Below, in pieces: positions 46,098 to 54,865 of a stretch of DNA of 64,000 nt. Source of the DNA: CAZMGV01 sp964565925. Lineage in GTDB: Bacteria > JAGRBM01 > JAHCIT01. How positions within the stretch are numbered: position 1 is the stretch's first letter; every line of letters starts with the position of its first letter. The position numbers and the translations under genes are program-made. The notes under the pieces are model-generated. The model saw only the letters and a list, made by a program, of their open reading frames with translations. It was not told where the DNA came from and ran no database searches. The stretch spans positions 1 through 64,000 of the forward strand of contig CAZMGV010000002.1 of NCBI GenBank assembly GCA_964565925.1. The letters run 5' to 3'.

Positions 46098-46114
46098 CTG
46101 TATACAGTATACAG
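46098..46114. promoter_or_regulatory. Palindrome upstream of sdhCAB
   Basis: CTGTATA-CAG-TATACAG, nested in a wider GTCCCG/CGGGAC-type inverted repeat (about 46090-46120). Inverted GTATAC half-sites resemble operators of GntR-family regulators. On the minus strand it contains TATACT, which could be a -10. The rest of 45969-46252 holds no gene that I can support. Confidence 0.5.
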
Positions 46115-46252
46115 CGGGACGCTTGCGTGCGGTGACGACGGAGTCAAGATTTTGGGGCACCCTGACTGACCATTTGTGCGGCCACCGGCACTGGCCGACC
46201 GGCCAGATTCTGCAGGCAGTTCCGGGAGCGGCGGTCAGGGTCACCTCCGGTC

Positions 46253-46287
46253 AACGAAACAGGGGCGGCCCGAAACCGGTCCGCCCC
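46253..46287 (-). terminator. Probable terminator after mdh
   Basis: Arms GGGGCGGCCC (46262-46271) and GGTCCGCCCC (46278-46287) form 10 bp with one mismatch and loop GAAACC. On the minus strand this is followed by a weak T-rich run, TGTTTCGTTG. Confidence 0.5.
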
Positions 46288-46340
46288 CGTTCCCCCTTCA
46301 AAAACCCCGGGGATACCCTGAGAAACTGGTCAGATACCGC

Positions 46341-47276
46341 CTAGATCCCGGTCGCCTTCACCAGGTCGGCCACATGGCCCGTCGACCGGTCGAGCAGCGC
46401 CTTTTCGTCGGCGGTGAGCTTCAGTTCGAGCACGCGCTCCACACCGCCCGCGCCGATCACGGCCGGGACTCCGATAAAGGAGCCCTTGATGCCATATTCG
46501 CCGTTCAGATACGCGGCGCACGGCAGCACCCGCTTCTGGTCGCGGATAAAACTTTCCGCCATCTTGATGGCCGAGGCCGCCGGGGCGAAGTAGGCCGAGC
46601 CGGTCTTGAGCAGATTGACGATCTCGCCGCCGCCGTCGGCCGTGCGCTTCACGATGGCGTCGATGCGGTCCTTCGTGAGCAGTTCGGTGATCGGCACGCC
46701 GCCCACGGTCGTGAACCGGGGGAGCGGGACCATCGAGTCGCCGTGACCGCCCATGACGAGCGCCGTCACATCCGCCACCGAGACCTTCATCTCTTCGGCG
46801 ATGAACGTCTCCATGCGGGACGAATCGAGCACACCGGCCATGCCGCACACCATCTTCGTGCTGAAGCCGGTGATCTTCTGGTACACGTAGACCATCGCAT
46901 CGAGCGGGTTCGAAATGACAATGGTGAAGGCCTTGGGGCAGAACTTCTTCGCGTTGTTGGCCACGTCCGTCATGATCCCGGTGTTGATCTTCACGAGGTC
47001 GTCGCGGCTCATGCCGGGCTTTCTGGGCACGCCCGCCGTGATGATCAGGACGTCGGACCCTTCCAGGTCCTTCCATTCCGTCGTGCCGGAGAGGTGCGCC
47101 GTCTCGCCGCAGACGGCCGTCGACTGGAGAATGTCGAGGGTCTTGCCGCTCGTCATCTTCTCCGTCTGCGGGATGTCAAAAAGGACGACGTCCCCCAGTT
47201 CTTTCTGGGCCGCGAGCAGCGCGAGCTGCCCGCCGATGTTGCCGCCGCCGATAAGTCCGATCTTCTTGCGTGCCAT
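46341..47276 (-). CDS. mdh: Malate dehydrogenase (LDH-like)
   Basis: 311 residues. It oxidises malate to oxaloacetate with NAD in the TCA cycle. GLIGGGNIGGQLALLA is the nucleotide-binding loop. ITAGVPRKPGMSRDDL carries substrate arginines, VISNPLDAMVYV follows, and GGHGDSMVPLPRF contains the catalytic His. It belongs to the lactate-dehydrogenase-like MDH group. The ATG at 47276 is chosen because AGAGGA lies nine bases before it; an ATG at 47285 is too close to that site. It follows icd by 27 bases, so the two are co-transcribed. Confidence 0.95.
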   Translation of the reverse strand: MARKKIGLIGGGNIGGQLALLAAQKELGDVVLFDIPQTEKMTSGKTLDILQSTAVCGETAHLSGTTEWKDLEGSDVLIITAGVPRKPGMSRDDLVKINTGIMTDVANNAKKFCPKAFTIVISNPLDAMVYVYQKITGFSTKMVCGMAGVLDSSRMETFIAEEMKVSVADVTALVMGGHGDSMVPLPRFTTVGGVPITELLTKDRIDAIVKRTADGGGEIVNLLKTGSAYFAPAASAIKMAESFIRDQKRVLPCAAYLNGEYGIKGSFIGVPAVIGAGGVERVLELKLTADEKALLDRSTGHVADLVKATGI

Positions 47277-47303
47277 AACCGTCATTCCTCTTTTCTGTGG
47301 CCT

Positions 47304-48608
47304 TCAGCTCTTGGCCTGAACGGAGCCGATCACGGCGTCCATGTTCTTCACGATTTCGCGGCCGAACTCCGAGCACTTGAGGAGCTTCGCTCCCGGCATC
47401 TGCCGCTCGAAGTCGTAGGTCACGGTCTTGTTCGCGATCGTCCGCTCCACGGCGGCGTTGATGAGCTGCGCCGCGCGGTCCCAGCCCATGTATTCGAACA
47501 TCATGACGCCCGACAGGATCACGGAACCGGGGTTCACCTTGTCCTGGCCGGCGTACTTGGGGGCCGTTCCGTGGGTCGCCTCGAACACGGCGGCCTTGTC
47601 GCCGATGTTGGCGCCGGGCGCGATACCCAGACCGCCCACCTGCGCGGCGGCCGCGTCCGAGAGGTAGTCGCCGTTCAGGTTCGGGGTCGCGAGCACCGAG
47701 TACTCGGACGGCCGCAGCAGCAGCTGCTGGAACATGTTGTCGGCGATCACGTCCTGGACAAGCACCTTGCCCGCCGGGATCTTTCCGCCGTGCTCTTTCT
47801 GCACCTCGTCCCAGGTGACGATCTGGTTACGGAATTCCTTCTTGGCGATCTCGTAGCCCCAGTTGCGGAAGGCGCCTTCCGTGTACTTCATGATGTTGCC
47901 CTTGTGGACAATCGACACGGAGGGTTTGCCCTTGGCGATGGCGAACTGGATCGCCTTGCGGACGAGCCGCTGGGTCCCCGCCTTGGTGATCGGCTTGATG
48001 CCGATACCGGCGGCGATGTTCACCTTCTTGCCCGAGCCGCCTTTTTTGGCGTTGATCTTGTTGATGAAGCTGATGATCTGCTTCGTCTCGGGCTTGCCGG
48101 AGATGTATTCAACGCCCGAGTACACGTCCTCGGTGTTTTCACGGAAGATCATGATGTCCAGCTTGCCCGGTTCCTTGACGGGAGCGGGGACGCCCTCGAA
48201 CCAGCGCACGGGGCGCACGCAGGCGTAGAGATCCAGCACCTGGCGCAGCGCCACGTTGATCGAGCGGATGCCCTCGCCCACCGGGGTCGTGAGCGGACCC
48301 TTGATGGCGACGACGTACTCCTTGATCGCCTTCAGCGTGTCTTCCGGCAGCCACGTATTGGGGCCGTACACCACGTTCGCCTTGTCGCCGGCGTAGACCT
48401 CGAACCAGTTGATCTTGCGCGTGCCGCCGTAGGCCTTCTGCACGGCGCCGTCGAACACGACCTGCGACGCTTTCCAGATATCCGGGCCCGTGCCGTCTCC
48501 CTCGATGAACGAAATGACCGGATCGTTGGGGACGATCACTTCCTTCTTCTTGCCGATGGTGATCTTGCTGCCCGTCTTCGGGGGGGTGAGCTTCTTGTAT
48601 TTGGCCAT
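47304..48608 (-). CDS. icd: Isocitrate dehydrogenase, NADP-type
   Basis: 434 residues. Converts isocitrate to 2-oxoglutarate, CO2 and NADPH. The E. coli-like homodimeric form is recognised by ISFIEGDGTGPDIWKAS, the substrate loop region EGIRSINVALRQVLDLYACV, FRENTEDVYSGVEY, VSIVHKGNIMKYTEGAF and GIAPGANIGDKAAVFEATHG. First gene of the icd-mdh pair; the sdhCAB group lies further downstream after a probable terminator. Confidence 0.95.
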   Translation of the reverse strand: MAKYKKLTPPKTGSKITIGKKKEVIVPNDPVISFIEGDGTGPDIWKASQVVFDGAVQKAYGGTRKINWFEVYAGDKANVVYGPNTWLPEDTLKAIKEYVVAIKGPLTTPVGEGIRSINVALRQVLDLYACVRPVRWFEGVPAPVKEPGKLDIMIFRENTEDVYSGVEYISGKPETKQIISFINKINAKKGGSGKKVNIAAGIGIKPITKAGTQRLVRKAIQFAIAKGKPSVSIVHKGNIMKYTEGAFRNWGYEIAKKEFRNQIVTWDEVQKEHGGKIPAGKVLVQDVIADNMFQQLLLRPSEYSVLATPNLNGDYLSDAAAAQVGGLGIAPGANIGDKAAVFEATHGTAPKYAGQDKVNPGSVILSGVMMFEYMGWDRAAQLINAAVERTIANKTVTYDFERQMPGAKLLKCSEFGREIVKNMDAVIGSVQAKS

Positions 48609-48751
48609 GGCGGTGCGGGGTCCTTCCTCTGGAACGGGATGGGTGTGGAGGGCGCCGCTTCCATGAACAGGAAACGAGACGCCCTGCTAACGGGCCGTTT
48701 GAGTAGCCCATCCCGGGCGGGAGGCCAAGAGCTTTTGTCAGTCTTGCTGCA

Positions 48752-49120
48752 TTAGTCCGTCACTTTGACGGTCGCCGAACCGGCCTGGCATTCATGACCG
48801 GCCCAGCACCAGGCCTTGCCGGCCAGATTGTCGCGGACTTCGTCCCTGTCCCAGACCTCGATCCGGTACCAGCGGGCCCCTTTCACCCGGAAACTGCATT
48901 TAAAGGAGTTGTCGCAGGCATAACCCCGGTAGGTCTTGCCGTCCACGATGACATAGGGGTCCGGAGGCCCGCCGAACACATCCCAGGCCTCGCCGTCCGG
49001 CGCCCGGGGGTCGATCCGCACCGAGATGACCCGTTCGTCAGGAACTTTCGAGCAGGCGGTGAGAACAAAACTGACCGCCGTCAGGAACACCGCCAGTCTC
49101 GGTTTATGTGCCGCCACCAT
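48752..49120 (-). CDS. Small lipoprotein
   Basis: 122 residues with lipoprotein signal FLTAVSFVLTAC (Cys about 23). The mature part (VISVRIDPRAPDGEAWDVFG, YVIVDGK, VKGARWYRIEVWDRD) looks like a small beta-sandwich of the C2-like type, with a Cys pair near YACDNSFKC. It begins four bases after the HEAT-repeat gene, so it ends the glycosyltransferase transcription unit. Function is unknown. Confidence 0.75.
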   Translation of the reverse strand: MVAAHKPRLAVFLTAVSFVLTACSKVPDERVISVRIDPRAPDGEAWDVFGGPPDPYVIVDGKTYRGYACDNSFKCSFRVKGARWYRIEVWDRDEVRDNLAGKAWCWAGHECQAGSATVKVTD

Positions 49121-49124
49121 AACC

Positions 49125-50783
49125 TCAGTCCGCCTCGCAGGAGAGCAGCCGGAGCCGCCCGTCCCGGTCCAGTTCGAAGACGTTCTCGCCCAGCGTGGCG
49201 ATGTCGGAGTCGGGGTCCCGGACCAGCCTGTCGAGGCTCAGATCGGCCAGGACATAGAGTTTACCCGCACGGCTGACTGCCACGGCGACGATATCGCCCG
49301 GAAGCTCGGCCAGGGGCACCACTTTCGCATTCATTTCGGGACTGACCATCACCTGAAGGATGCCGCCGGACTGGGCGGTCAGGTGGCTCAAACCGCCGAT
49401 CGCCAGCAGCCCGTTTCGCGTCTCGACAAAGTCATAAACGGGCAGGCGCGAATCCCGCCAGACGACCTTGTTTGCGTGGGCGGCGGCGTCCAGCCATTCG
49501 ATCCGGCCGCCCCATTCACCACCACTGTAGCCCAGCAGCCAGCCCTTGTCGGCAACCGGGTATGTCGTGGCCACCTCCAGCATTTCGTTCTTCGGTCTCC
49601 GCTTGAGCTGGAGAATCTCGTCCGCAGCCCCGTCCACCGGATGCAGCGGCGTCCAGCCGCCATAGATCGGCACCCTCGCCCAGTGGGCGGGTTCCATCTC
49701 CGGGAAACCCCCGTCAGGCGGCATCTCGCCCGTCGCCTCCGGAGGCGTAAAGTAGTTGTGGAACGGAATCTCTTCCCCGCCAACCAGAACGGAGGCATTA
49801 CGGCCGTCCGCCTTCAGGCATGGAGGCGGATCGAATCTGGCGACCGCGACCGGAAGTGCCTCCCCGGTCAGTTCCTGATAGACCCGTGCCGCCTCCAGCC
49901 GGACCCGGTTCGACCAGTGCAATGTGGCCACGGCGGCAAGCTTCGGCGCCTCAGGCAGTGAGAGGGCTCCGTAGGCTTCAAGCCCCCGCACGGCCGCCAG
50001 CACGACCCGCCAGCTTCCGGACCCAAACCCGGCCGAGATATGCGGAACGGCCTTCGGGTTTTCCAGCATGACGAGCGACTCAATCGCCACGCGTGAATTG
50101 AACCAGACTCCATCCAGAACGTATCTGGAAATCGTCGCCATTACCTTCGGGGTTTTCCCCCCGAACCGGCCCAGATTGAACAGGATTGATCCCGTCTCCG
50201 ACTCCTGGAACGCTTCGAGATGTCCGGGAGGATGAAGTTCCTTGAGCAGCAGCGGCAGTCCGGCACTGGGACTGATGGCAGCGATGGTTGTCGCGACAGT
50301 GACACGCTCGCCGGCCTTTTTCTGCAGCCCATAGGCCGACTTCAAATCCGGAAGCGCCGCAGCCGCCGGCGGCCCGATCTTCTCCAAAGCCGCCGCCACT
50401 CCCCACAGGGAAGAGTTCGTCCCGTCCCCGAGGTCAATTCTGAGCTTGGCTTTCACCTGCCGCTTGAGCAGCGCCTGAAGTTCCGGGAGGAAACGCTTCG
50501 CCTGTTCGGGTTGTGCCCGTCCTATTGTCCAAAGGGCCGAATAAAGCTTGATGGCATCCAGCTTCTCCCTTTTCAGAATCTGCCGGCACAGACTGATCTC
50601 GGCTTTACCGGGCTCCCACGGCCCCATCTGATAATCATGGGCGCAGGTGACCTCCGCGACCGTTTCCGGTTCGCAGGCCTCCTCTTTCGCCTCGGCCTTT
50701 TTGCTCACCGCCTTGCGGGCGAAGGCCTCCGGGCCTGACCCTAGAAGAAACGCCAGCGCGATCATGGCCCCGTACCGGTTCAT
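49125..50783 (-). CDS. Exported HEAT-repeat protein
   Basis: 552 residues. A signal peptide (MIALAFLLGSGPEAFA) is followed by alpha-solenoid HEAT repeats (about 70-330; for example VAAALEKIGPPAAAALPDL, VAIESLVMLENPKAVPHI) and then a beta-rich, propeller-like C-terminal part (about 380-552). The start at 50783 overlaps the stop of the TfoX-domain gene (ATGA). It shares its unit with glycosyltransferases, so it may scaffold a periplasmic or surface complex. Confidence 0.72.
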   Translation of the reverse strand: MNRYGAMIALAFLLGSGPEAFARKAVSKKAEAKEEACEPETVAEVTCAHDYQMGPWEPGKAEISLCRQILKREKLDAIKLYSALWTIGRAQPEQAKRFLPELQALLKRQVKAKLRIDLGDGTNSSLWGVAAALEKIGPPAAAALPDLKSAYGLQKKAGERVTVATTIAAISPSAGLPLLLKELHPPGHLEAFQESETGSILFNLGRFGGKTPKVMATISRYVLDGVWFNSRVAIESLVMLENPKAVPHISAGFGSGSWRVVLAAVRGLEAYGALSLPEAPKLAAVATLHWSNRVRLEAARVYQELTGEALPVAVARFDPPPCLKADGRNASVLVGGEEIPFHNYFTPPEATGEMPPDGGFPEMEPAHWARVPIYGGWTPLHPVDGAADEILQLKRRPKNEMLEVATTYPVADKGWLLGYSGGEWGGRIEWLDAAAHANKVVWRDSRLPVYDFVETRNGLLAIGGLSHLTAQSGGILQVMVSPEMNAKVVPLAELPGDIVAVAVSRAGKLYVLADLSLDRLVRDPDSDIATLGENVFELDRDGRLRLLSCEAD

Positions 50784-51178
50784 CGTTTGGCCCGCTTCTT
50801 CCGGGCGGGCGGCTTCGCCGCCTTTTTTGGCTTCGGCTTCCGCTTCGGTCTCACCGGAGCCCGTGCGCTGACCTCCACCGCCACCCGTGCCCACTCGCAA
50901 AGCCGGTCGCTGTCTTCGAGAATATCGACCGGCACCTCGTAGTAGTTTTTCAGCGCCACCTCTCCGCCCGGCGAGAACGGCTCCATACCCGCTTCCAGAT
51001 ACGGCGCCCGGGTGGCCTCATCCGTCCGGAAAAACAGTTTCTCGCCCCACAGCAGGCCGAAGAACAGCGTGCCGTCGTAGAGCCCGTAGCCGCCGAACAT
51101 GGCCCGCACCTCCAGCTGCCGGATGGCGGAAAGCTGGTCGATGGTAAAATCGCGGAATGAGTCGGATACGGTCGGCAT
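50780..51178 (-). CDS. TfoX N-terminal-domain protein
   Basis: 132 residues. The TfoX/Sxy N-terminal domain (about 1-95) is recognised by VRAMFGGYGLYDGTLFFGLL, KLFFRTDEATRAPYLEAG and ALKNYYEVPVDIL. A Lys/Arg/Pro/Ala-rich tail (PVRPKRKPKPKKAAKPPARK) follows and could bind nucleic acid. In gamma-proteobacteria Sxy co-activates competence genes; the single-domain version here has no established role. It lies between DUF2304 and the HEAT gene, overlapping the latter by four bases. Confidence 0.85.
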   Translation of the reverse strand: MPTVSDSFRDFTIDQLSAIRQLEVRAMFGGYGLYDGTLFFGLLWGEKLFFRTDEATRAPYLEAGMEPFSPGGEVALKNYYEVPVDILEDSDRLCEWARVAVEVSARAPVRPKRKPKPKKAAKPPARKKRAKR

Positions 51179-51201
51179 GGGTGGTCGCTGGTCCGCAGCC
51201 G

Positions 51202-51624
51202 TCAGGCGGCGTCGGAATCCGGTTTGCGCGCGTCGTCCTTCTTGCGGAGTTCTTCCATCTGCATCCGCAGGATAGCCGACTCCTGAAGGAGGTTCTTCAC
51301 CCGGTTGGTGAGCTGGGAGATCCGGATGGAAAAGTGAATCGACAGAAGCACCAGAAAGAGGATGGAAAAGATAAACAGCGTGCTGGTGGAGTCCACCGCC
51401 CCGATCCACTGGGTGAGATCGAGCAGCCAGTCGTACCGGAAGATCAGGACGAGCAGCGACGACCCGGTGACGATCCAGAGCCAGGAGTATTCGATCCGCA
51501 TCGTGCGGCGGCGGACCAGCTCGATCACCGTGCCCAGCAGCGCCACCACGACGACGCTGGCAAAGACCGTCTGGCGGGGTGTCAGCCCCGACAGGAACTC
51601 CTGCGGCGGAAAGGGAACCGTCAC
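51202..51624 (-). CDS. DUF2304 membrane protein
   Basis: 140 residues from a GTG start overlapping the glycosyltransferase stop (GTGA). Three hydrophobic segments (VFASVVVVALLGTVIELV, YSWLWIVTGSSLLVLIF, TLFIFSILFLVLLSIHF) and a C-terminal coiled coil with an acidic end are typical of DUF2304. These proteins commonly accompany dolichol-phosphate-mannose-synthase-like enzymes and are thought to assist lipid-linked sugar synthesis or flipping. Confidence 0.85.
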   Translation of the reverse strand: MTVPFPPQEFLSGLTPRQTVFASVVVVALLGTVIELVRRRTMRIEYSWLWIVTGSSLLVLIFRYDWLLDLTQWIGAVDSTSTLFIFSILFLVLLSIHFSIRISQLTNRVKNLLQESAILRMQMEELRKKDDARKPDSDAA

Positions 51625-52355
51625 GGACGGGAGTCCTCCGGCAGGCGGTCGCGGCGAAGCACCATCAGGATCATCGACAGCGTCATATGGAACACATAGT
51701 AGAGCGGCTTGAGCCCCGCGTGCATGGAAATCTTCTCGGGCGGCGAGCCGTACATGACCACCGGCGTCTCGACCACTTTGAGCCCCGCCCGGTGGCACAT
51801 GACGATCGCGTCCCCGTCCGGATAGTCGTCGGGGTAGCGGTCGCTCGCCACCAGCTGCATCGCCCGGCGGCCGTATGCCCTGAAACCGCTCGTGGGGTCG
51901 CTCACGTTGCGGCGGATCAGCGTACGGGTGAGCCAGGCGAAAACCCTGGCCCCGATTTTCCGGACCAGCGAGGTGTCGTAGCGCGGACGTTCTTTCGAGT
52001 AGCGGGTTCCGATCACCAGATCCGCGCCGGTGACGTGCATCTGGCCGACCAGCGTATGAATTTCCGCCGGGTCGTGCTGGCCGTCGGCGTCGCAGGTCAC
52101 CGCGATGTCGAACCCGTCCCGCAGTGCCCACTTGAGTCCGGTCTGGACGGCGACGCCGTAGCCCGCGTTCAGGCCGTGGCGGGCGACCCTCACGCCGAGA
52201 CTTTCCGCCAGATCGCCCGTGTGGTCCCACGAGCCATCATCCACGACAACGACCTCCGCAAACGGAGCTTCTTCACGGATACGCGACAGGACTGCGCGAA
52301 TCCGGGGGGCTTCGTTGAACGCCGGCATCACGACGCAGATCCGTTCACGCGGCAT
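51621..52355 (-). CDS. Glycosyltransferase family 2 (polyprenyl-phosphate sugar synthase-like)
   Basis: 244 residues. GT-A fold with VVMPAFNEAPRIRAVL, VVVVDDGSWDHTGDLAE, the metal-binding CDADGQHDPAE and GTRYSKERPR; a hydrophobic C-terminus suggests membrane association. Its product, by family, would be a polyprenyl-phosphate hexose. Partnered with DUF2304, four-base overlap; it overlaps the preceding GT4 gene by 11 bases. Confidence 0.88.
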   Translation of the reverse strand: MPRERICVVMPAFNEAPRIRAVLSRIREEAPFAEVVVVDDGSWDHTGDLAESLGVRVARHGLNAGYGVAVQTGLKWALRDGFDIAVTCDADGQHDPAEIHTLVGQMHVTGADLVIGTRYSKERPRYDTSLVRKIGARVFAWLTRTLIRRNVSDPTSGFRAYGRRAMQLVASDRYPDDYPDGDAIVMCHRAGLKVVETPVVMYGSPPEKISMHAGLKPLYYVFHMTLSMILMVLRRDRLPEDSRP

Positions 52356-53595
52356 GGCGCCTCCCCCCGTAGAGCCGGATCAGGGATTCGGCGTCCTCGT
52401 CGATGGAGCGCACCCGGAACGCGTCCGCCGCCGAACCCGGCTGCAGTGCGCCCGACGCCCAGCCGGTCAGGGCCGTCTCCCACGCGTGCCAGTCTCCCGG
52501 CGGAACCAGCCAGCCGTTCAGTCCCGGCCGGACCAGTTCGTTCAGACCGCCGATGCCGCTGGCCATCACCGGCACTCCGGCCTGGAACGCTTCGTGGACC
52601 ACCAGCGGGGAGTTCTCCGGCCAGATGCTGGGAACCGCGAGCAGGTCGAGTTTTTCCAGTTCACCGGCGATCCGGTCATGACGGACGGGACCATGATCGG
52701 TGACCCGCCGGTCTTCGAGCCACGGCGCGCAGGCTTTCCGGTAACCCTTGCGCTCATGGTAATCCGACCACTCTCCGAACAGGTGAAGTTCAAGTTCCGG
52801 CGCCGTCACCCTGGAGAACGCCTCGAGCAGGACATGTACGCCCTTGGAATGCATGAGCGTGCCGATGAAACCGATCCGCCGCCGGCCGGTTTTCACCGCT
52901 GGTTCCTGTGCCGGGAGTTCGAATCCGTAGTCCTGGATAACCAGCCGGTCCCTTGAAACGAGACCTTCTTCCACATGGCGGTCGGCGGTGTCCCGTGACG
53001 GAGAGACGAAAAGATCGACGCGTCCCAGCGCCCCCGACAGTTTCAGCCACCGGTTATCGACCCGGGCGGTGCCGCTCTCCCATCTCGACCGGGCGCCCGA
53101 GAACGGCCGCGAGAAGCCCAGACACCCGGCGCACTTGGCAGCTTCGGGACCGGTGCAGAGCCGCAGGTCCGAATCGAGCAGCTGACCGCGCGCGCAGTAG
53201 AGCCAGTGGTCGGCAAGGGTCAGCGCGACAAACGGCCCCGGTCTGGGAATCTGTTCGAGCCAGCCCGATGACAGCCCCGACAGATGCAGGATGTGAAGGA
53301 CGTCGGGGTTTTCGCGCCGGACCAGCTCGGTCATCCGCAGGTCGGTCAGCGGATCGTCGTGGTAGCTGTCGAAACCGGTGCGCGACGGCTCGGGCGTATT
53401 GAGAAACCGGGCCGGGATTCCGCTCACGCCGGCATCCGACCACGAATAGTCGGGCTTCGCCGGGTCGTGTTCGACACTGACCACGACCGCCCCGGCACCG
53501 TGGCGCGCCAGCGCACGGGCGAGCGTCTGGCCATACACTTCCGTTCCGCCGGCCGACGGGTTGCGGAACTGGTGGATGAACAGCATCACTTTCAC
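52345..53595 (-). CDS. Glycosyltransferase family 4
   Basis: 416 residues with GT-B fold. The N-terminal FIHQFRNPSAGGTEVYGQTL acceptor region, IGFIGTLMHSKGVHVLLEAF and the donor-binding SIWPENSPLVVHEAFQAGVP with the E-x7-E pair are clear. It probably adds a sugar to a surface polysaccharide or glycolipid. CARGQLL and CTGPEAAKCAGC contain a Cys-rich loop often seen in these enzymes. The ATG overlaps the previous gene's stop. Confidence 0.9.
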   Translation of the reverse strand: MKVMLFIHQFRNPSAGGTEVYGQTLARALARHGAGAVVVSVEHDPAKPDYSWSDAGVSGIPARFLNTPEPSRTGFDSYHDDPLTDLRMTELVRRENPDVLHILHLSGLSSGWLEQIPRPGPFVALTLADHWLYCARGQLLDSDLRLCTGPEAAKCAGCLGFSRPFSGARSRWESGTARVDNRWLKLSGALGRVDLFVSPSRDTADRHVEEGLVSRDRLVIQDYGFELPAQEPAVKTGRRRIGFIGTLMHSKGVHVLLEAFSRVTAPELELHLFGEWSDYHERKGYRKACAPWLEDRRVTDHGPVRHDRIAGELEKLDLLAVPSIWPENSPLVVHEAFQAGVPVMASGIGGLNELVRPGLNGWLVPPGDWHAWETALTGWASGALQPGSAADAFRVRSIDEDAESLIRLYGGRRHAA

Positions 53596-54497
53596 CGGGT
53601 GGCCGCCCCCGGTCCGGCCAGAAGTTTATCCAGCTCGCCCTGCAGGCCGCCCAGATACTGGCCGAATACCTCGCTCGCCGCTTCGCCGGGCGCGTGCTGG
53701 CGCTTGCGGATCAGTCCGAGGGTTTCCCGGATCGCCGCTCCGAGCGACGCGACCGTCCGCACGCCGTAGTTGCGGGCAAGCAGGCGGTGAAGCTTCCGGT
53801 TCCGGTCGAAATCGTGGCGCCCCGACAGTTCGTGCGCATGGCGGACCCGCGCGCCCGGTTCGTAGGCGAATGTCCAGCCTTTGGCGGAGAGCGCCCTCGC
53901 CCATTCGAGGTCCTCGGCGATTTCGACGTTGGGGAACTGGATTTCGTCCCAGGCTTTCGTCCGGATTACCGCCGCCACGTTGTCGAAACGGACCAGGCCG
54001 CTTGGGGCGCCTTCGCCGTTTCCGGACCGAGGTATCTGGTCCGGATAGTGCGCCTCGATACGGCGGCGGACCGGCTCCGAAGTGCCGGGAAAAGGAAGCT
54101 GCCGTGCGTAGACGCCGGCCAGCCGCTGGTCGGCAGCGATCCGCCGGACCAGTTGTTCCAGACACCCGGGCTCGGGCACGGCATCCTGGGAAAACAGTGC
54201 GACATAGGGAGCGCTCGCCAGTGCGACGCCAAGATTGCGGGTCCATCCGTGATTGAAGCGCCCGGCTTCGAGACGGCGGGTGACGACGCCGATCCCGAAA
54301 GCCCCGGCCCGGCGTTCCACTTCCGGCAGCGTGTCCCGCCAGATCCATTCGGAGACGGACGAATCGATCAGTATGAAAGCGCCGGGATGAAGCGTGCCTC
54401 CGAGCAGCGCCTCAACCAGCCGCAACACGCCCGGCCCGTCTTCAAAGACGGGCACGACCACCGGCGGCTGGGGGAGCGATTCGGGTACCTGGACCAT
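53592..54497 (-). CDS. Glycosyltransferase family 2 (rhamnosyltransferase-like)
   Basis: 301 residues. VVVPVFEDGPGVLRLVEAL, ILIDSSVSEW, RFNHGWTRNLGVALA, ALFSQDAVPEPGCLEQLV and NVEIAEDLEWARAL are typical of rhamnosyl- and related GT2 transferases. It is the first gene of a seven-gene minus-strand unit: GT2, GT4, GT2, DUF2304, TfoX-domain, HEAT, lipoprotein. Confidence 0.88.
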   Translation of the reverse strand: MVQVPESLPQPPVVVPVFEDGPGVLRLVEALLGGTLHPGAFILIDSSVSEWIWRDTLPEVERRAGAFGIGVVTRRLEAGRFNHGWTRNLGVALASAPYVALFSQDAVPEPGCLEQLVRRIAADQRLAGVYARQLPFPGTSEPVRRRIEAHYPDQIPRSGNGEGAPSGLVRFDNVAAVIRTKAWDEIQFPNVEIAEDLEWARALSAKGWTFAYEPGARVRHAHELSGRHDFDRNRKLHRLLARNYGVRTVASLGAAIRETLGLIRKRQHAPGEAASEVFGQYLGGLQGELDKLLAGPGAATR

Positions 54498-54563
54498 GTG
54501 GGCCCATTATACCGGTTCCGGCGCCAACACTCGAAGGGGTTTATGCGGTTTATGGCGCTGCCG

Positions 54564-54606
54564 GAAAAAGGGAAGGCCAGCCCCGGTCCCGGAACTGGCC
54601 CTTCCT
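54564..54606 (-). terminator. Terminator after the biotin-carrier gene
   Basis: On the minus strand GGAAGGGCCAG and CTGGCCTTCC pair (one bulge) around a GC-rich loop and are followed by TTTTT. It separates the biotin-carrier gene from the glycosyltransferase unit. Confidence 0.75.
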
Positions 54607-54623
54607 GTGATCCGTATTAAATT

Positions 54624-54839
54624 TCAGTCAATTTCGGCGACCGGGTCGCCTTCCTTGACCGAATCGTTTTCTTTCACGAGAATTTTCGATATGGTCCCCG
54701 CGCACGGAGCCTCGACTGGCATTTCCATCTTCATGGACTCAAGGATGACGACCTCCTGGCCTTCACTGACCTTGTCGCCGGCCTTGACGACGATCTTCCA
54801 GACGACTCCGGTAATATGTGCGTTTACGGGTGTACTCAT
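54624..54839 (-). CDS. Stand-alone biotin carboxyl carrier domain protein
   Basis: 71 residues, a single biotinyl/lipoyl domain with the biotinylation motif ILESMKMEMPVEAP (Lys37) and the two half-barrel turns VVKAGDKVSEGQEV and LVKENDSVKEGDPV. It would carry carboxyl-biotin for an acyl-CoA carboxylase whose other subunits are not in the window. It is transcribed alone, with its own terminator, divergent from the TMTC-like gene. Confidence 0.9.
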   Translation of the reverse strand: MSTPVNAHITGVVWKIVVKAGDKVSEGQEVVILESMKMEMPVEAPCAGTISKILVKENDSVKEGDPVAEID

Positions 54840-54865
54840 TGGAATCAAATACCTCTCAAGCGCCG

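Noticed and set aside
46176..48755. 859-residue plus-strand open frame opposite mdh and icd
   Set aside because: Antisense shadow of two conserved TCA genes.
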